From positions 1-64,000 of the forward strand of contig DATCBN010000050.1 in NCBI GenBank assembly GCA_036511855.1: a DNA stretch of 64,000 nt. The letters run 5' to 3'. This DNA is from Candidatus Eremiobacteraceae bacterium (GTDB lineage: Bacteria > Vulcanimicrobiota > Vulcanimicrobiia > Eremiobacterales > Eremiobacteraceae). Of the stretch, positions 8,620 to 17,396 are shown piece after piece. Position 1 is the first letter of the stretch; every line of letters begins with the position of its first letter. Under the pieces are notes generated by a model. That model ran no database searches, was not told the origin of the DNA, and worked only from the letters and a program-made list of their open reading frames with translations. The position numbers were made by a program, and so were the translations under genes.

Positions 8620-9743
8620 GCGAACGTAGTGACCGCGTCGATCACGCGCTCGACGAACTCCTGACGCATATTCGAATGCAGAGGAAGGGTGACCACCTCG
8701 TCGACGACGCGTTCGGTCACGGTCATATCTCCGCGCCTCGCGTTTTTAAAATACGTGTGCCGGTGAACCGGCACGAAATGAATGCCCGCGTCTATTCCGC
8801 GCGCGCGCAAGTGCTCTATAAACGCGGGCCGCCGTCCGTCCGTCACTCGCAGGCTGTAGATGAACGGCGACACGCCGCTGAAATCCGTCCGCGGCGTACG
8901 TGCCCAAGGCAGGCCGTCAAACGCTGCGCTGTACGCGCGGCACACGGCTTGCCGCGAACGGATGAACTCGTCGACCCGTTTGATCTGCGAGATGCCGACG
9001 CTCGCCATGATGTTGGTGAGGTGATACCGGTAGCCTTCGCTGACCACGTCGTAGTCCCACGCGCGCCGGTTCTTGTAGCGCTCGGTTGTGTCTTTGTCCA
9101 CTCCCAGTAGACGCAGCCGGTGCAGCTTCGCGAGTTCGAGGGGATCGCCGCCGACCACGCATCCGCCGTCGATCGACGTGATGATCTTCACCGGATCGAA
9201 ACTGAACACCGCGACGTCGCCATCACTGCCGATCTTCGCCCCACCCATCTCGGTGCCGAACGCGTGACACGCGTCTTCGATGACGCGCAGGCCGCGCGCG
9301 CGAGCGAGCGCATAGACCCCCGCGCGATCGCACGGAATGCCGGCGAAATGCAGTGGAATCAGGGCTTTGGTGCGCGGCGTGACGAGCGCGCCGGCTTGCT
9401 CGCAATCCATACCGAGATCGTCGTCGCGGACATCGCACATCACGACCTCGGCGCCCGAGCTCGCGACGGCCTGATGGTCGGCCACGTAGTTGAACGATGG
9501 TGTGATGACCTCGTCTCCCACGCCGATGCCCGCGGCGCGCAACGCCACATGCAGCGCCGACGTGCCGGTGTTGACCGCGACAACGTGCCTTCCCGCGCCG
9601 CCGATATAGCCGGCGATGCGCTCCTCGAATTCCTGCGTGGACGCGCCCATCCCGAGCCAGCCGACATCGAGCGCGTCGGTAAGATGCTTGAGCGTGTCGA
9701 CGCCGATGTGCGGCGCGAACACCGGAATCCGCGGCACTTCCAT
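8616..9743 (-). CDS. DegT/DnrJ/EryC1/StrS-type sugar aminotransferase
   Basis: PLP-dependent aminotransferase acting on a nucleotide-linked keto-sugar. Seen: the NTGTSALHVALRA cofactor site, GDEVITPSFNYVADHQAV, IEDACHAFG and the Schiff-base region FSFDPVKIITSIDGG with an intact Lys. The Lys argues for an aminotransferase and against a 3-dehydrase of the DdhC type, where His replaces it. The start at 9743 is favoured by an AAGGAG ribosome site 5 bases upstream; an in-frame ATG at 9761 would overlap the previous gene. Together with RfbF/RfbG it suggests a CDP-linked deoxy-aminosugar. The position aminated cannot be read from sequence. Confidence 0.88.
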   Translation of the reverse strand: MEVPRIPVFAPHIGVDTLKHLTDALDVGWLGMGASTQEFEERIAGYIGGAGRHVVAVNTGTSALHVALRAAGIGVGDEVITPSFNYVADHQAVASSGAEVVMCDVRDDDLGMDCEQAGALVTPRTKALIPLHFAGIPCDRAGVYALARARGLRVIEDACHAFGTEMGGAKIGSDGDVAVFSFDPVKIITSIDGGCVVGGDPLELAKLHRLRLLGVDKDTTERYKNRRAWDYDVVSEGYRYHLTNIMASVGISQIKRVDEFIRSRQAVCRAYSAAFDGLPWARTPRTDFSGVSPFIYSLRVTDGRRPAFIEHLRARGIDAGIHFVPVHRHTYFKNARRGDMTVTERVVDEVVTLPLHSNMRQEFVERVIDAVTTFA

Positions 9744-9745
9744 CG

Positions 9746-10486
9746 TCACTCCTTCACGCATCGCAAGTACCCGCCCGGCGCGACAGTCACGAGAAGTTTG
9801 CGATCGTATTCCTCATCGACCACAAACCGATCGTCTGACGCGAGGAACTCTCGGACCGCCGTCATCGGGTTGTCGCCTTTTCCCCATGGCCGGTCCGGGA
9901 ATGCGTCGGGGCGCATGAACTCGACGACCGTGTCCATGACGACGAGGTAGCCGCCTTTGCGGACGAGCGGTGCATACAGCCGAAGCTCTTCGCGGACATG
10001 CGCATGCGTGTGATTGGAGTCGAGCATAACGAACACGTTCGTGCGCTCGCCGATGGCGGCGCGCACCTTGGCGACGACCTCTTCGTCCACGGAAGAGCCT
10101 TCGATCAAGTCGATGCGATGGGCGAGCGGGTGCGTTTCCAATGCTGCGCGGTTTTGCGACCGGATATCGATGTCCACGGCGATGACTCGACGATCGCCGC
10201 CGAGCAACTCCATCAAGCTCGCGAAGAACACCGCGCTGCCGCCGTGAGCTATGCCCGTCTCGACGATCGCGTCGGGGCGCTGACGCCAGACGATCTCCTG
10301 AAGCGCGATGAGATCCTGCGGATACTGTATGACCGGCCTGCCTAGCCACGTCCAGTTGTACGTGTACCGGTAGTCGCACGAACGCTGGAAGAAGTCATGC
10401 GCCGCGGCACGCAGATCCGGATCTGCGGCCATGCGCGCGATCACCTTCGGGTCCTTCGGGTCGGAGCTATCGCTTTTTTGCGTCAC
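9746..10486 (-). CDS. CmcI-like (cephalosporin hydroxylase family) methyltransferase
   Basis: 246 residues, GTG start overlapping the upstream stop as GTGA. The protein contains QEIVWRQRPDAIVETGIAHG (SAM-binding motif I), VIAVDIDIRS (motif II acid) and VFVMLDSNHTHAHV, the pattern of CmcI/rhamnosyl O-methyltransferase proteins. Members found in glycan clusters methylate hydroxyl groups of sugars. The position between the acyltransferase and the aminotransferase genes points to O-methylation of the same unusual sugar. The name cephalosporin hydroxylase is historical and should not be taken as an antibiotic function. Confidence 0.8.
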   Translation of the reverse strand: MTQKSDSSDPKDPKVIARMAADPDLRAAAHDFFQRSCDYRYTYNWTWLGRPVIQYPQDLIALQEIVWRQRPDAIVETGIAHGGSAVFFASLMELLGGDRRVIAVDIDIRSQNRAALETHPLAHRIDLIEGSSVDEEVVAKVRAAIGERTNVFVMLDSNHTHAHVREELRLYAPLVRKGGYLVVMDTVVEFMRPDAFPDRPWGKGDNPMTAVREFLASDDRFVVDEEYDRKLLVTVAPGGYLRCVKE

Positions 10487-11145
10487 GACGCAGGCTCCCG
10501 ATGAAGGCGTGCGGGCACCCCGGACACGATACTGTTCGGTGGAACGTCCGAGAGCACGACAGCACCGGCTCCGATGACCGCTCCCGCGCCGATCTCGACT
10601 CTCGGGACCACTACGGCGCCGGCGCCCACAAACACATCCGCGCCGGTGCGCACGCAACCAGCAAGCACCGCGCCTGGGCCGATATGCGTACCGTCGCCGA
10701 GCATGCATTCGTGGTCGACGCTCGCGGCGGTGTTCACGATGCACGCCACGCCCAAGTTCGCGCGCGCACCGATCACGGCGCCGGCGAGGATCTGCGTGCC
10801 GGCAGCGAGCGATGCATCGCGCGCGACGTATGCAGCGGGGTGGACGAGCACGGTGGCGCGCAATCCAGCCGCCTCAAGCATGGCGTGCAGCTTCAGACGC
10901 TCGGTTGCCCGGTCTCCGCCGATAGCGACCGCGAACGCCACGCCATCGCGGTTCTGCTCGTGAAGCCACCCGCGGAAGCCGTCCGGTCCGTGATGGATCG
11001 GCACGTCCGGCAGCGGACTGCGCGTGGCGATGTCGTTGTCAAAGAAAGCGATTGGCTCGAAGCCTGCATCGGCGAGGAACTCACAGAGGACCAGAGCCTG
11101 TCCTGCCGCTCCCCAGACCACCATCGGCGTCGCCGCGCGGCTCAT
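10483..11145 (-). CDS. NeuD/PglD-like sugar O- or N-acetyltransferase
   Basis: 220 residues in two parts. The N-terminal 70 or so form a small Rossmann domain (MVVWGAAGQALVLCEFLA, then FFDND), and the rest is a left-handed beta-helix built from hexapeptide repeats with isoleucine/valine at the turn positions (for example GAGAVIGAGAVVLSDVPPN). This is the PglD/NeuD arrangement, which acetylates amino or hydroxyl groups of nucleotide sugars with acetyl-CoA. Joined by ATGA to the C-methyltransferase upstream and by GTGA to the CmcI-like gene downstream. Paired with the DegT aminotransferase, N-acetylation of a 4-amino sugar is the simplest reading. Confidence 0.85.
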   Translation of the reverse strand: MSRAATPMVVWGAAGQALVLCEFLADAGFEPIAFFDNDIATRSPLPDVPIHHGPDGFRGWLHEQNRDGVAFAVAIGGDRATERLKLHAMLEAAGLRATVLVHPAAYVARDASLAAGTQILAGAVIGARANLGVACIVNTAASVDHECMLGDGTHIGPGAVLAGCVRTGADVFVGAGAVVVPRVEIGAGAVIGAGAVVLSDVPPNSIVSGVPARLHREPAS

Positions 11146-12371
11146 GGCAGCACCGTCAGCTTTGGCACGGCGACGACGAAGCGGCCGCCCCAGTCCTTGA
11201 TCGCTGCCATCTGCTGGGTCACCTCATCCTTGATATTCCAAGGAAGGATCAACACGTAGTCGGGCCGCGTGCGCGCGATGCGTTCGGGAGAATCGATCGG
11301 TATGCGAACGCCTGGAATCAGCTTGCCCTGCTTGTGTAGGCTGCGGTCGACCGTATACGGTAAGAAGTCGGTCCGAATGCCGCAATAGTTGAGCATGGTC
11401 GTCGCTTTGGCCGGCGCGCCGTATCCGACGACCGTCAACCCGTCTCGCTTGCAGCGGATGAGGAATTCCAATAACGCCATTTTGACTGCTTCCGCGCTCT
11501 TTTGCAGACCGGCGTAGCCTTGCACAGAGGTCAAGGCTGCGGCCCTCTCGGCGTTGAGCACCCGATCGACGGCAGCCGAAGGCGCCGATTGCGTGCGGCG
11601 CGCGAAGACGCGAAGCGAACCGCCGTGCGTGGGAAGTTCGTCGACATCGACGACGTAGAGACCGCATGCTTCGAGCACCGCCGTGGCCGACGCAAGCGAG
11701 AAATACGAAAAGTGCTCGTGGTAAATCGTATCGAATTCAGATCGTTCCACCATGCGCAGCACGTGCGGAAACTCCAGCGTGAGCACGCCCGCCGGCTTGA
11801 CCAAACCCGCGAGCCCGGCCACGAAGTCGTTCAGGTCGGGCACGTGAGCCAACACGTTATTGCCCACCACGAGATCGCCGGATTGCCCGCCCTCCGCCAA
11901 TGCGGCGCCGGTGGTGCGGGTCAAGAATTCCACGACGGTCGGAATCCCGGCGGCGATCGCCGCATCGGCCACATTGCGAGCGGGCTCGATGCCGAGCACC
12001 GGAACGCCGCGAGCTTGAAAGCCTTTCAGGAGGTAGCCGTCGTTGCTCGCGACTTCGACGACGAGGCTATCCCCTCCGAGTCCGAAGCGCGCGATCGCGT
12101 CGGCCGCGAATGCGTCGACGTGCGCGAGCCAGGTGGTCGAATACGACGAAAAGTACGCGTAGTCAGCGCTGAAGATCTCCGCCGGCGATTGAAACTGCTC
12201 GAGCTGGACGAGCCAACAGCGCTCGCATACGTAAAGGCGGAGTGGGTAGAACATCTCCGGCTGCGCGCCTCGCATCGGATCGATCAGCGCGTTCGACGGG
12301 GGCGACATGCCGAGATCTGCCACTACCGTCCGCAGTTCGGCGGCGCAGAAGCGGCACGTAGATGCGCTCAC
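11142..12371 (-). CDS. NDP-hexose C-methyltransferase (TylCIII/EvaC type)
   Basis: 409 residues with the three-part layout of sugar C-methyltransferases. First comes an N-terminal zinc site with paired cysteines (CRFC and CERC). A SAM-binding domain follows with VVEVASNDGYLLKGF and GIEPARNVA. The C-terminal domain carries VVGYGAPAKATTMLNYCGI and KLIPGVRIPI. These enzymes add a methyl branch to C3 (or C5) of an NDP-4-keto-6-deoxyhexose. Immediately downstream of the CDP-glucose dehydratase (ATGA overlap), so its substrate is probably the CDP-4-keto-6-deoxyglucose that enzyme makes. The product would be a branched deoxysugar. Confidence 0.88.
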   Translation of the reverse strand: MSASTCRFCAAELRTVVADLGMSPPSNALIDPMRGAQPEMFYPLRLYVCERCWLVQLEQFQSPAEIFSADYAYFSSYSTTWLAHVDAFAADAIARFGLGGDSLVVEVASNDGYLLKGFQARGVPVLGIEPARNVADAAIAAGIPTVVEFLTRTTGAALAEGGQSGDLVVGNNVLAHVPDLNDFVAGLAGLVKPAGVLTLEFPHVLRMVERSEFDTIYHEHFSYFSLASATAVLEACGLYVVDVDELPTHGGSLRVFARRTQSAPSAAVDRVLNAERAAALTSVQGYAGLQKSAEAVKMALLEFLIRCKRDGLTVVGYGAPAKATTMLNYCGIRTDFLPYTVDRSLHKQGKLIPGVRIPIDSPERIARTRPDYVLILPWNIKDEVTQQMAAIKDWGGRFVVAVPKLTVLP

Positions 12372-13456
12372 GCCGCTAAAGCTTTTTCGTAGCGCTCGAT
12401 CTCGTCAAGCATCAACGCTCGCACGGGCCGCCCGTCGCGATAGTGCCGGTACCAGCGGACAGTCAACCCGAGCGCATGCTCCAATTCCACGCCAGCACGC
12501 CAACCGAGCGATGCGGCGGCGGCGGCGCTATCGAGCCGAAGCGAGTGCCGTTCAGGCGGATGCAGACCGGGCTCCGTCTGCCAGGCTGCGCCGCTTCCCC
12601 ACGACGCAGCGAGCCGATCGGCGACCCACGATACGGTTCGTTCCGAATCTTCGGATGGGCCGAAGTTCCAAGCGCGGGCGAAATCGAGCCCGTCGTCGCC
12701 CGCGAGCCTGCGCGCGAGATCCAGATACGCGGAGATGGGGTCGAGCACGTATTGCCACGGCCGGATCGCCGCGGGGTTGCGGATCGAAAGCACCGTTCCG
12801 GATGCGAATGCCGCGAGCGCGTCGGGCACGAGCCGGTCGGTCGACCAATCGCCGCCGCCGATGACGTTGCCCGCTCGGGCCGTCGCGATCCGCATGCGCG
12901 CCGGAGCGTCGCCGCTGCACCACGTCGCACGCAACGCCGCCGCGACGTGTTCGGCACACGCCTTGCTCGCGGAATACGGATCGTCGCCGCCAAGAGGATC
13001 GTCTTCACGATGGCGGCGCTCGCCCGCATGCCCGTCGTAACATTTGTCGCTCGTCACCGCGACGACAGCGCGGACGCTCTCCTGCGCGCGCGCAGCCAAG
13101 AGCACGTTCGCCGTTCCGAGCGCGTTGATCTCGTACGTCGCCGCCGGATCGGCGTAGCCGGCTCGGACGAGCGCCTGCGCCGCGAGATGAAACACGATCT
13201 GCGGACGATGCCGCTCGAACGCGGCATTGAGCCGGTTCATGTCCAAAATATCGCCGAACTCCGCACCGCCGATCTCGTCGAGTCGCGCGAGTTCGAACGC
13301 GCTTGGCCCAGGAGGCGGAGCAAACGAGTAGCCGGCCACATCGGCGCCCAGCCGATGCAGCCACAACGTGAGCCAAGCGCCCTTGAAACCGGTATGCCCG
13401 GTGACGAGGACGCGCACGCCGGGCCAGAACGCCTCGTGTTCGGCGGTCAAGCCCAT
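12368..13456 (-). CDS. rfbG: CDP-glucose 4,6-dehydratase
   Basis: NAD-dependent short-chain dehydrogenase/reductase of the extended type. Seen: the LVTGHTGFKGAWLTLWL cofactor motif that is specific to RfbG, FHLAAQALVRAGY, VTSDKCYDG, and a YSASKACAE catalytic Tyr-x3-Lys. Converts CDP-glucose to CDP-4-keto-6-deoxyglucose. About 362 residues, normal for the family. The ATG overlaps the end of rfbF by 10 bases; a TTG at 13450 would give a TTGA overlap with a GGAAGG ribosome site at good spacing and is an equally good start. Follows rfbF, its usual partner. Confidence 0.93.
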   Translation of the reverse strand: MGLTAEHEAFWPGVRVLVTGHTGFKGAWLTLWLHRLGADVAGYSFAPPPGPSAFELARLDEIGGAEFGDILDMNRLNAAFERHRPQIVFHLAAQALVRAGYADPAATYEINALGTANVLLAARAQESVRAVVAVTSDKCYDGHAGERRHREDDPLGGDDPYSASKACAEHVAAALRATWCSGDAPARMRIATARAGNVIGGGDWSTDRLVPDALAAFASGTVLSIRNPAAIRPWQYVLDPISAYLDLARRLAGDDGLDFARAWNFGPSEDSERTVSWVADRLAASWGSGAAWQTEPGLHPPERHSLRLDSAAAAASLGWRAGVELEHALGLTVRWYRHYRDGRPVRALMLDEIERYEKALAA

Positions 13457-14220
13457 ACCTTCCACGGCGCTTTTCCGGCCGCCCACATCTCATTCAGCGC
13501 GGTCTTGTCGCGAAGCGTGTCCAACGGCTGCCAGAATCCGTCGTGGACGAACGCCGCGAGCTGCGACTGCGCCGCGAGCCGCTCCATCGGCTCGCGCTCC
13601 CAAACGGTCGTGTCGTCCGCGATGTATTCGAGCACCTTGGGCGACAGCACGAAGTAGCCGCCGTTGATGCGGCCGCCTTCGGTCGCGGGTTTCTCGCGGA
13701 ACTCCGTGATGCGATCGCGCGACATCGTGAGCACGCCGAATCGTCCGGGCGGCTGAGCAGCGGTGACGGTGGCGAGCGCGCCCGACCGCCGGTGAAAGGC
13801 GATCAACGCGCCGATATCGATGTCGCTGACGCCGTCGCCGTACGTGAAGCAGAAATCTTCTTCGTCTTTGATATAGCGGGCGATGCGCTTCAGACGGCCG
13901 CCGGTGGCCGTCTCGTCGCCCGTGTCGACGAGCGTGACCGACCACGGCTCAGTCGTGGTCTCGTTTGTCGTCATCGTGCCGCTTCGCAGATCGAAGGTGA
14001 CGTCGGAGCTGTGCAGCGCGTAGTTCGCGAAATACTCCTTGATCACGTAGCCTTTATATCCGCAGCAGATGACGAAGTCGTTCACGCCGTGCGCCGCATA
14101 CGTCTTCATGATATGCCACAACACCGGCTTGCCGCCGATCTCGATCATCGGCTTAGGACGAAGCTGCGTCTCTTCACTGATCCGCGTGCCGAGACCGCCG
14201 GCGAGAATGACGGCTTTCAT
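13447..14220 (-). CDS. rfbF: Glucose-1-phosphate cytidylyltransferase
   Basis: Nucleotidyltransferase that makes CDP-glucose from glucose 1-phosphate and CTP. The N-terminus MKAVILAGGLGTRISEE, then RPKPMIEIGG, the YKGYVIKEYF segment and FCFTYGDGVSDID are diagnostic of RfbF. 257 residues, the family length. The start makes an ATGA overlap with aroE; the open frame continues upstream but only as antiparallel noise over aroE. Opens the CDP-hexose branch of the operon, directly ahead of rfbG. Confidence 0.95.
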   Translation of the reverse strand: MKAVILAGGLGTRISEETQLRPKPMIEIGGKPVLWHIMKTYAAHGVNDFVICCGYKGYVIKEYFANYALHSSDVTFDLRSGTMTTNETTTEPWSVTLVDTGDETATGGRLKRIARYIKDEEDFCFTYGDGVSDIDIGALIAFHRRSGALATVTAAQPPGRFGVLTMSRDRITEFREKPATEGGRINGGYFVLSPKVLEYIADDTTVWEREPMERLAAQSQLAAFVHDGFWQPLDTLRDKTALNEMWAAGKAPWKVWA

Positions 14221-15014
14221 CGCGGTCTGTTTTCCGTGCGCGAGCGTTCCGCCCTGCCCTGCGCGATATCGAGCGCGGCACGCATCGCGCCGAGCGGCGC
14301 CGGCAAACCGGTCCACCATTCGAACGCGAGCGCGCCTTGGTGGAGCAGCATCGGAATGCCATCACTGCGTCGCGCACCGACGCCGGCGGGAATCGGCGAT
14401 AGGTTCGATGCGTAGTTCACATCAAACACATCGGCATTCTGATCGACGACGGCGAGCACGGACGGCGGAACCGTCGCACCGGCCGGCAATGCGGAGATCA
14501 CGAGCGTCGCGCGCCGATCCGGGGGCGGACCGACGCGTGAGGCTCGCTCCGCCCGGCGCGACCAGCATGCGATCCGCGCGCCCCTGGACGCAAGCGCGAC
14601 CGCTATCGCGCGCGCTGCCGGGCCCGCGCCGAGCAAGAGAACTTCGAGGCGGGCGAATTCCGTGCGCCACAGATCGTGCAGCGCAAGAACACATCCTTCG
14701 CCATCGGTGTTGTGACCGGTGAACTCGCCGCCGGAACGCTTCACCGTATTCACCGCGCCTGCAGCGACGGCGGTTTCGGTCAGCGCATCGAGATGCGAGC
14801 CGACTTCTTCTTTGAGCGGCGTCGTCACGTTGAAGCCGACGAATCCTTGCGCTCGCAGGCCCGCGATCGCGTCGCCGGCGCCGCCGGCCGGCACCCGCAT
14901 GGCGACGTATCGCGCGTCCAGGCCGGCAGCGGCAAACGCCGCGGATTGCATCGCGGGCGACAGCGAATGGGTGACTGGATCCCCGATGACGCAATAGCGA
15001 TCGTGAATTGGCAT
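14217..15014 (-). CDS. aroE: Shikimate 5-dehydrogenase
   Basis: NADP-dependent reduction of 3-dehydroshikimate to shikimate in aromatic amino acid synthesis. Seen: VIGDPVTHSLSPAM (substrate serines), catalytic Lys in FNVTTPLKEEV (about residue 68), HNTDGEG with the paired Asp (about 104), LLLGAGPAARAI nucleotide motif, and LLHQGALAFEWWTG near the end. About 265 residues. An in-frame GTG at 15023 would overlap the yqeG stop as GTGA and is a plausible alternative start. Neighbour yqeG is also close to aroE in Bacillus, while the downstream link to rfbF is unusual. Confidence 0.93.
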   Translation of the reverse strand: MPIHDRYCVIGDPVTHSLSPAMQSAAFAAAGLDARYVAMRVPAGGAGDAIAGLRAQGFVGFNVTTPLKEEVGSHLDALTETAVAAGAVNTVKRSGGEFTGHNTDGEGCVLALHDLWRTEFARLEVLLLGAGPAARAIAVALASRGARIACWSRRAERASRVGPPPDRRATLVISALPAGATVPPSVLAVVDQNADVFDVNYASNLSPIPAGVGARRSDGIPMLLHQGALAFEWWTGLPAPLGAMRAALDIAQGRAERSRTENRPR

Positions 15015-15019
15015 CGCGT

Positions 15020-15535
15020 TCACTGTTCCAACAGGCCTCGCTTGCGCAGCATGGCGAGCATCGGGCGCTCGAGCATGCGGACGAACTTTGTGGTTGGGAA
15101 CTCGGCGCGGCTGAGCGGCGCGACGAGCACGGCCCGCATCCCGGCGAGCTTTCCGCCCAGCACGTCGGTGAAGATCTGATCGCCGACGACGGCGGCGTTC
15201 GCGCCGGCTACGCCAAGCTTGCGCAACGCGGCATGGAACGACCAAGGCGACGGTTTGAGCGCGCCTTTGATGATGGGCACGTTGAACAGCGCCGACGTCG
15301 CGGCCGACCCGCCGGAATAGTTGTTCGTGATCAGACAGATGCCGATGCCGCGGGCGAGCACATCGCGTATCCACGCCGTCGCGCCGGGCGTGACGAACGC
15401 GGTGTGCCAGGGGACGATCGTGTTGTCCAGATCCAGCGCGATGCCGCGCACGCCCCATTGCTCGAAACGCCGCGCATCAAAATCCTCGATCTTCTCGACG
15501 GCTGCGTCCGGCGTCACGAAGCGGAGTAGGTTCAG
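15020..15535 (-). CDS. YqeG-family HAD IIIA phosphatase
   Basis: Small haloacid-dehalogenase phosphatase of about 171 residues. Motif I is ALDLDNTIVPW, motif II lies around CLITNNYSGG, the Lys of motif III in GALKPSPWSF and motif IV in VVGDQIFTDVLGG, as in Bacillus YqeG. The residues NLLRFVTPD match the N-terminus of the family, which places the start at a CTG that overlaps the glpX stop as CTGA; a GTG at 15517 is the alternative if CTG is not used. Substrate not certain; some YqeG relatives act on phosphatidylglycerol phosphate, which is known for the family and not shown here. Confidence 0.85.
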   Translation of the reverse strand: MNLLRFVTPDAAVEKIEDFDARRFEQWGVRGIALDLDNTIVPWHTAFVTPGATAWIRDVLARGIGICLITNNYSGGSAATSALFNVPIIKGALKPSPWSFHAALRKLGVAGANAAVVGDQIFTDVLGGKLAGMRAVLVAPLSRAEFPTTKFVRMLERPMLAMLRKRGLLEQ

Positions 15536-16488
15536 CGCGGACGGCCCCGCAGCGGCTCGGCTCGCAGATGATGAATGGTCTCGACGAATCGCGTGGTGCC
15601 GGAATGGCTGTTCATGATGATGGAGTGCGTGCGCGCGCCGTTGCCCGAGAAGCGCACGCCGCGGCACAAGTCGCCGTCGGTGATGCCCGTCGCCACGAAG
15701 GTCACCTCGCTGCTCTTCACGAGATCGTCCATCGTGAGAATCTTGTCGGTCTCACCGAACCCCATCTCCTTCGCGCGTTTGATCTCGTCATCGTTGCGGA
15801 ACTTGAGCCGGCCCATGAAGCCGCCGCCCAGACATTTGAGGGCCGCTGCGGCGAGCACGCCTTCGGGCGCGCCGCCCGTGCCCATCGAGACGTGGATGCC
15901 GGTGCTGTCGATGGCGGTGGCGATCGCTGCGTCGACGTCGCCGTCCGAAATCAGCTTGATGCGCGCGCCCGCCCTGCGCACTTCTTCGATGAGCTCCTTG
16001 TGGCGCGGCCGGTCGAGGATCACAACGGTGACGTCTTCGATGGGACGTTCGAGCGCGTTTGCGACCAATTGAAGATTCTCTTTCACCGACGCATCGATGT
16101 GCACGTACGGCGCGGCTTTCGGCCCGACCGCCAGTTTGTCCATATACGTGTCCGGCGCGTTGAGGAGCCCGCCCTTCGTGGTGACGGCAAGCACGGCGAT
16201 CGAATTCGGCAAGCCGTTGGCGACGAGATTCGTGCCCTCCACCGGATCGACCGCGATATCGACTTCGATTCCACCGCGTCCGAGCTGCTCGCCGATGTAC
16301 AGCATGGGAGCTTCGTCGCGTTCGCCTTCGCCGATCACGATTCTGCCCGTGATATCCATGTCGTTGAGAACGGCGCGCATCTTCTCGACCGCCGCGCCGT
16401 CCGCGAGATTTCGTTCGCCTTTGCCCATCCAACGCGAGGCTGCGAGCGCGGCGGCTTCCGTCACCTTGACGAAATCGAGCGTATCCAT
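15532..16488 (-). CDS. glpX: Class II fructose-1,6-bisphosphatase
   Basis: Gluconeogenic hydrolysis of fructose 1,6-bisphosphate. 318 residues with GEGERDEAPMLYIGE, the metal-binding AVDPVEGTNL, ILDRPRH, LISDGDVDAAI and SMGTGGAPEG motifs of GlpX. An AAGGAG ribosome site lies 8 bases before the ATG. The gene sits 29 bases after a secreted CBM20-like protein and is joined by a 4-base overlap to yqeG, so it heads a run that supplies hexose phosphate to the CDP-glucose genes further down. Placement in a sugar-nucleotide operon is the notable part; the enzyme assignment is secure. Confidence 0.95.
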   Translation of the reverse strand: MDTLDFVKVTEAAALAASRWMGKGERNLADGAAVEKMRAVLNDMDITGRIVIGEGERDEAPMLYIGEQLGRGGIEVDIAVDPVEGTNLVANGLPNSIAVLAVTTKGGLLNAPDTYMDKLAVGPKAAPYVHIDASVKENLQLVANALERPIEDVTVVILDRPRHKELIEEVRRAGARIKLISDGDVDAAIATAIDSTGIHVSMGTGGAPEGVLAAAALKCLGGGFMGRLKFRNDDEIKRAKEMGFGETDKILTMDDLVKSSEVTFVATGITDGDLCRGVRFSGNGARTHSIIMNSHSGTTRFVETIHHLRAEPLRGRPR

Positions 16489-16517
16489 CTATTCGACTCC
16501 TTGAAGAGAGCGGAGGA

Positions 16518-17396
16518 TCATGAAGCGAGGTCTGCCCAGCGCGCCACGACGTCGTCGATGGCTTGCGCACCAGGGGTCTTCGACACGGTCACCGTTCGAT
16601 TGGGCGTCGGCGTGCCGGCTGCGGTTCGTTCGTCGGTCGTCCATGAGCCGCGCGTGTAGCGGTATTCTATCTGCGTGCCCGCGGCGAGTTGCAGCGTCGC
16701 GGACCAACGGCCGCCCGAGAGCGGCGCGAGGCGGGTGCCGTTCGGCGTCCAACTTCCCGAATTCGTCGCCAAGTAGATGGCATCACCGGGCGGCGTGTTG
16801 GGCGGCACGAGCACGATGAACGTCACCGCGACGACCGTCCCTGGGGCTGTCGCGGAGTGGAATGGCACACTCGAAGCCGTGACGTCGAAGGCGCCGCCGG
16901 TGACCGGATCCGTCCGCATGAGCACGTACGTGCCGGTCTCAAGCGATGGTGCGGCGGCGAGTGCGGCGCCGATGAGTTTGTACGCGTTGCCGTCGGCCGT
17001 GACGACGTAACCGTTCTGCGTCGCGATCACCCGCGTCGCGACCAACGCGTACCGAGCGACCACTGAAGCGACGCCGCCGTCCGCGGCAAGCTGCAATTCG
17101 ACCGGTTCCCCAGGTTTGAGCGAGGCAAGGCTTCCCGGACGCGGCGCTGCACCCGTTTCGTCTTCGCTCACCGTCGCGGTCGCCGCGACCCGAAGCGAGG
17201 TCAGCGAACCTGCGCGGTCTATGGTGATGAGCGTGCCTGCCGTGTCGGTGCCCAAAGAGACGAAAACGCCGACGACGGCCGACGCCGGAGTGTTCGCATC
17301 GACGCCTTGGCCGGCTTCGCTCGACGCCGCCGTCGAGAACAACCCTGCGCCGCACGCGGCCACTGCGATGGCGATCGTCGCAAGACGGCGAAACAT
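16518..17396 (-). CDS. Secreted protein with C-terminal CBM20-like starch-binding domain
   Basis: 292 residues. The first 25 or so (MFRRLATIAIAVAACG onward, ending ASSEA) are a Sec signal peptide. Residues about 30-165 form a beta-rich region with no clear family. From about 170 the protein reads VVAVTFIVLVPPNTPPGDAI, then LATNSGSWTPNG, then LQLAAGTQIEYRYTRGSW, the pattern of CBM20/glycogen-binding immunoglobulin-like folds. A carbohydrate-binding exported protein is likely; no catalytic domain is seen. It is the first gene of the long minus-strand operon and is divergent from the PIG-V-like gene at 17479. The much longer open frame upstream is noise. Confidence 0.7.
   Translation of the reverse strand: MFRRLATIAIAVAACGAGLFSTAASSEAGQGVDANTPASAVVGVFVSLGTDTAGTLITIDRAGSLTSLRVAATATVSEDETGAAPRPGSLASLKPGEPVELQLAADGGVASVVARYALVATRVIATQNGYVVTADGNAYKLIGAALAAAPSLETGTYVLMRTDPVTGGAFDVTASSVPFHSATAPGTVVAVTFIVLVPPNTPPGDAIYLATNSGSWTPNGTRLAPLSGGRWSATLQLAAGTQIEYRYTRGSWTTDERTAAGTPTPNRTVTVSKTPGAQAIDDVVARWADLAS

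Noticed and set aside
14221-15458. N-terminal extensions of the rfbF and aroE open frames
   Set aside because: The extra residues are Arg/Ala-rich shadow over the neighbouring gene, and both families start at the downstream codon.
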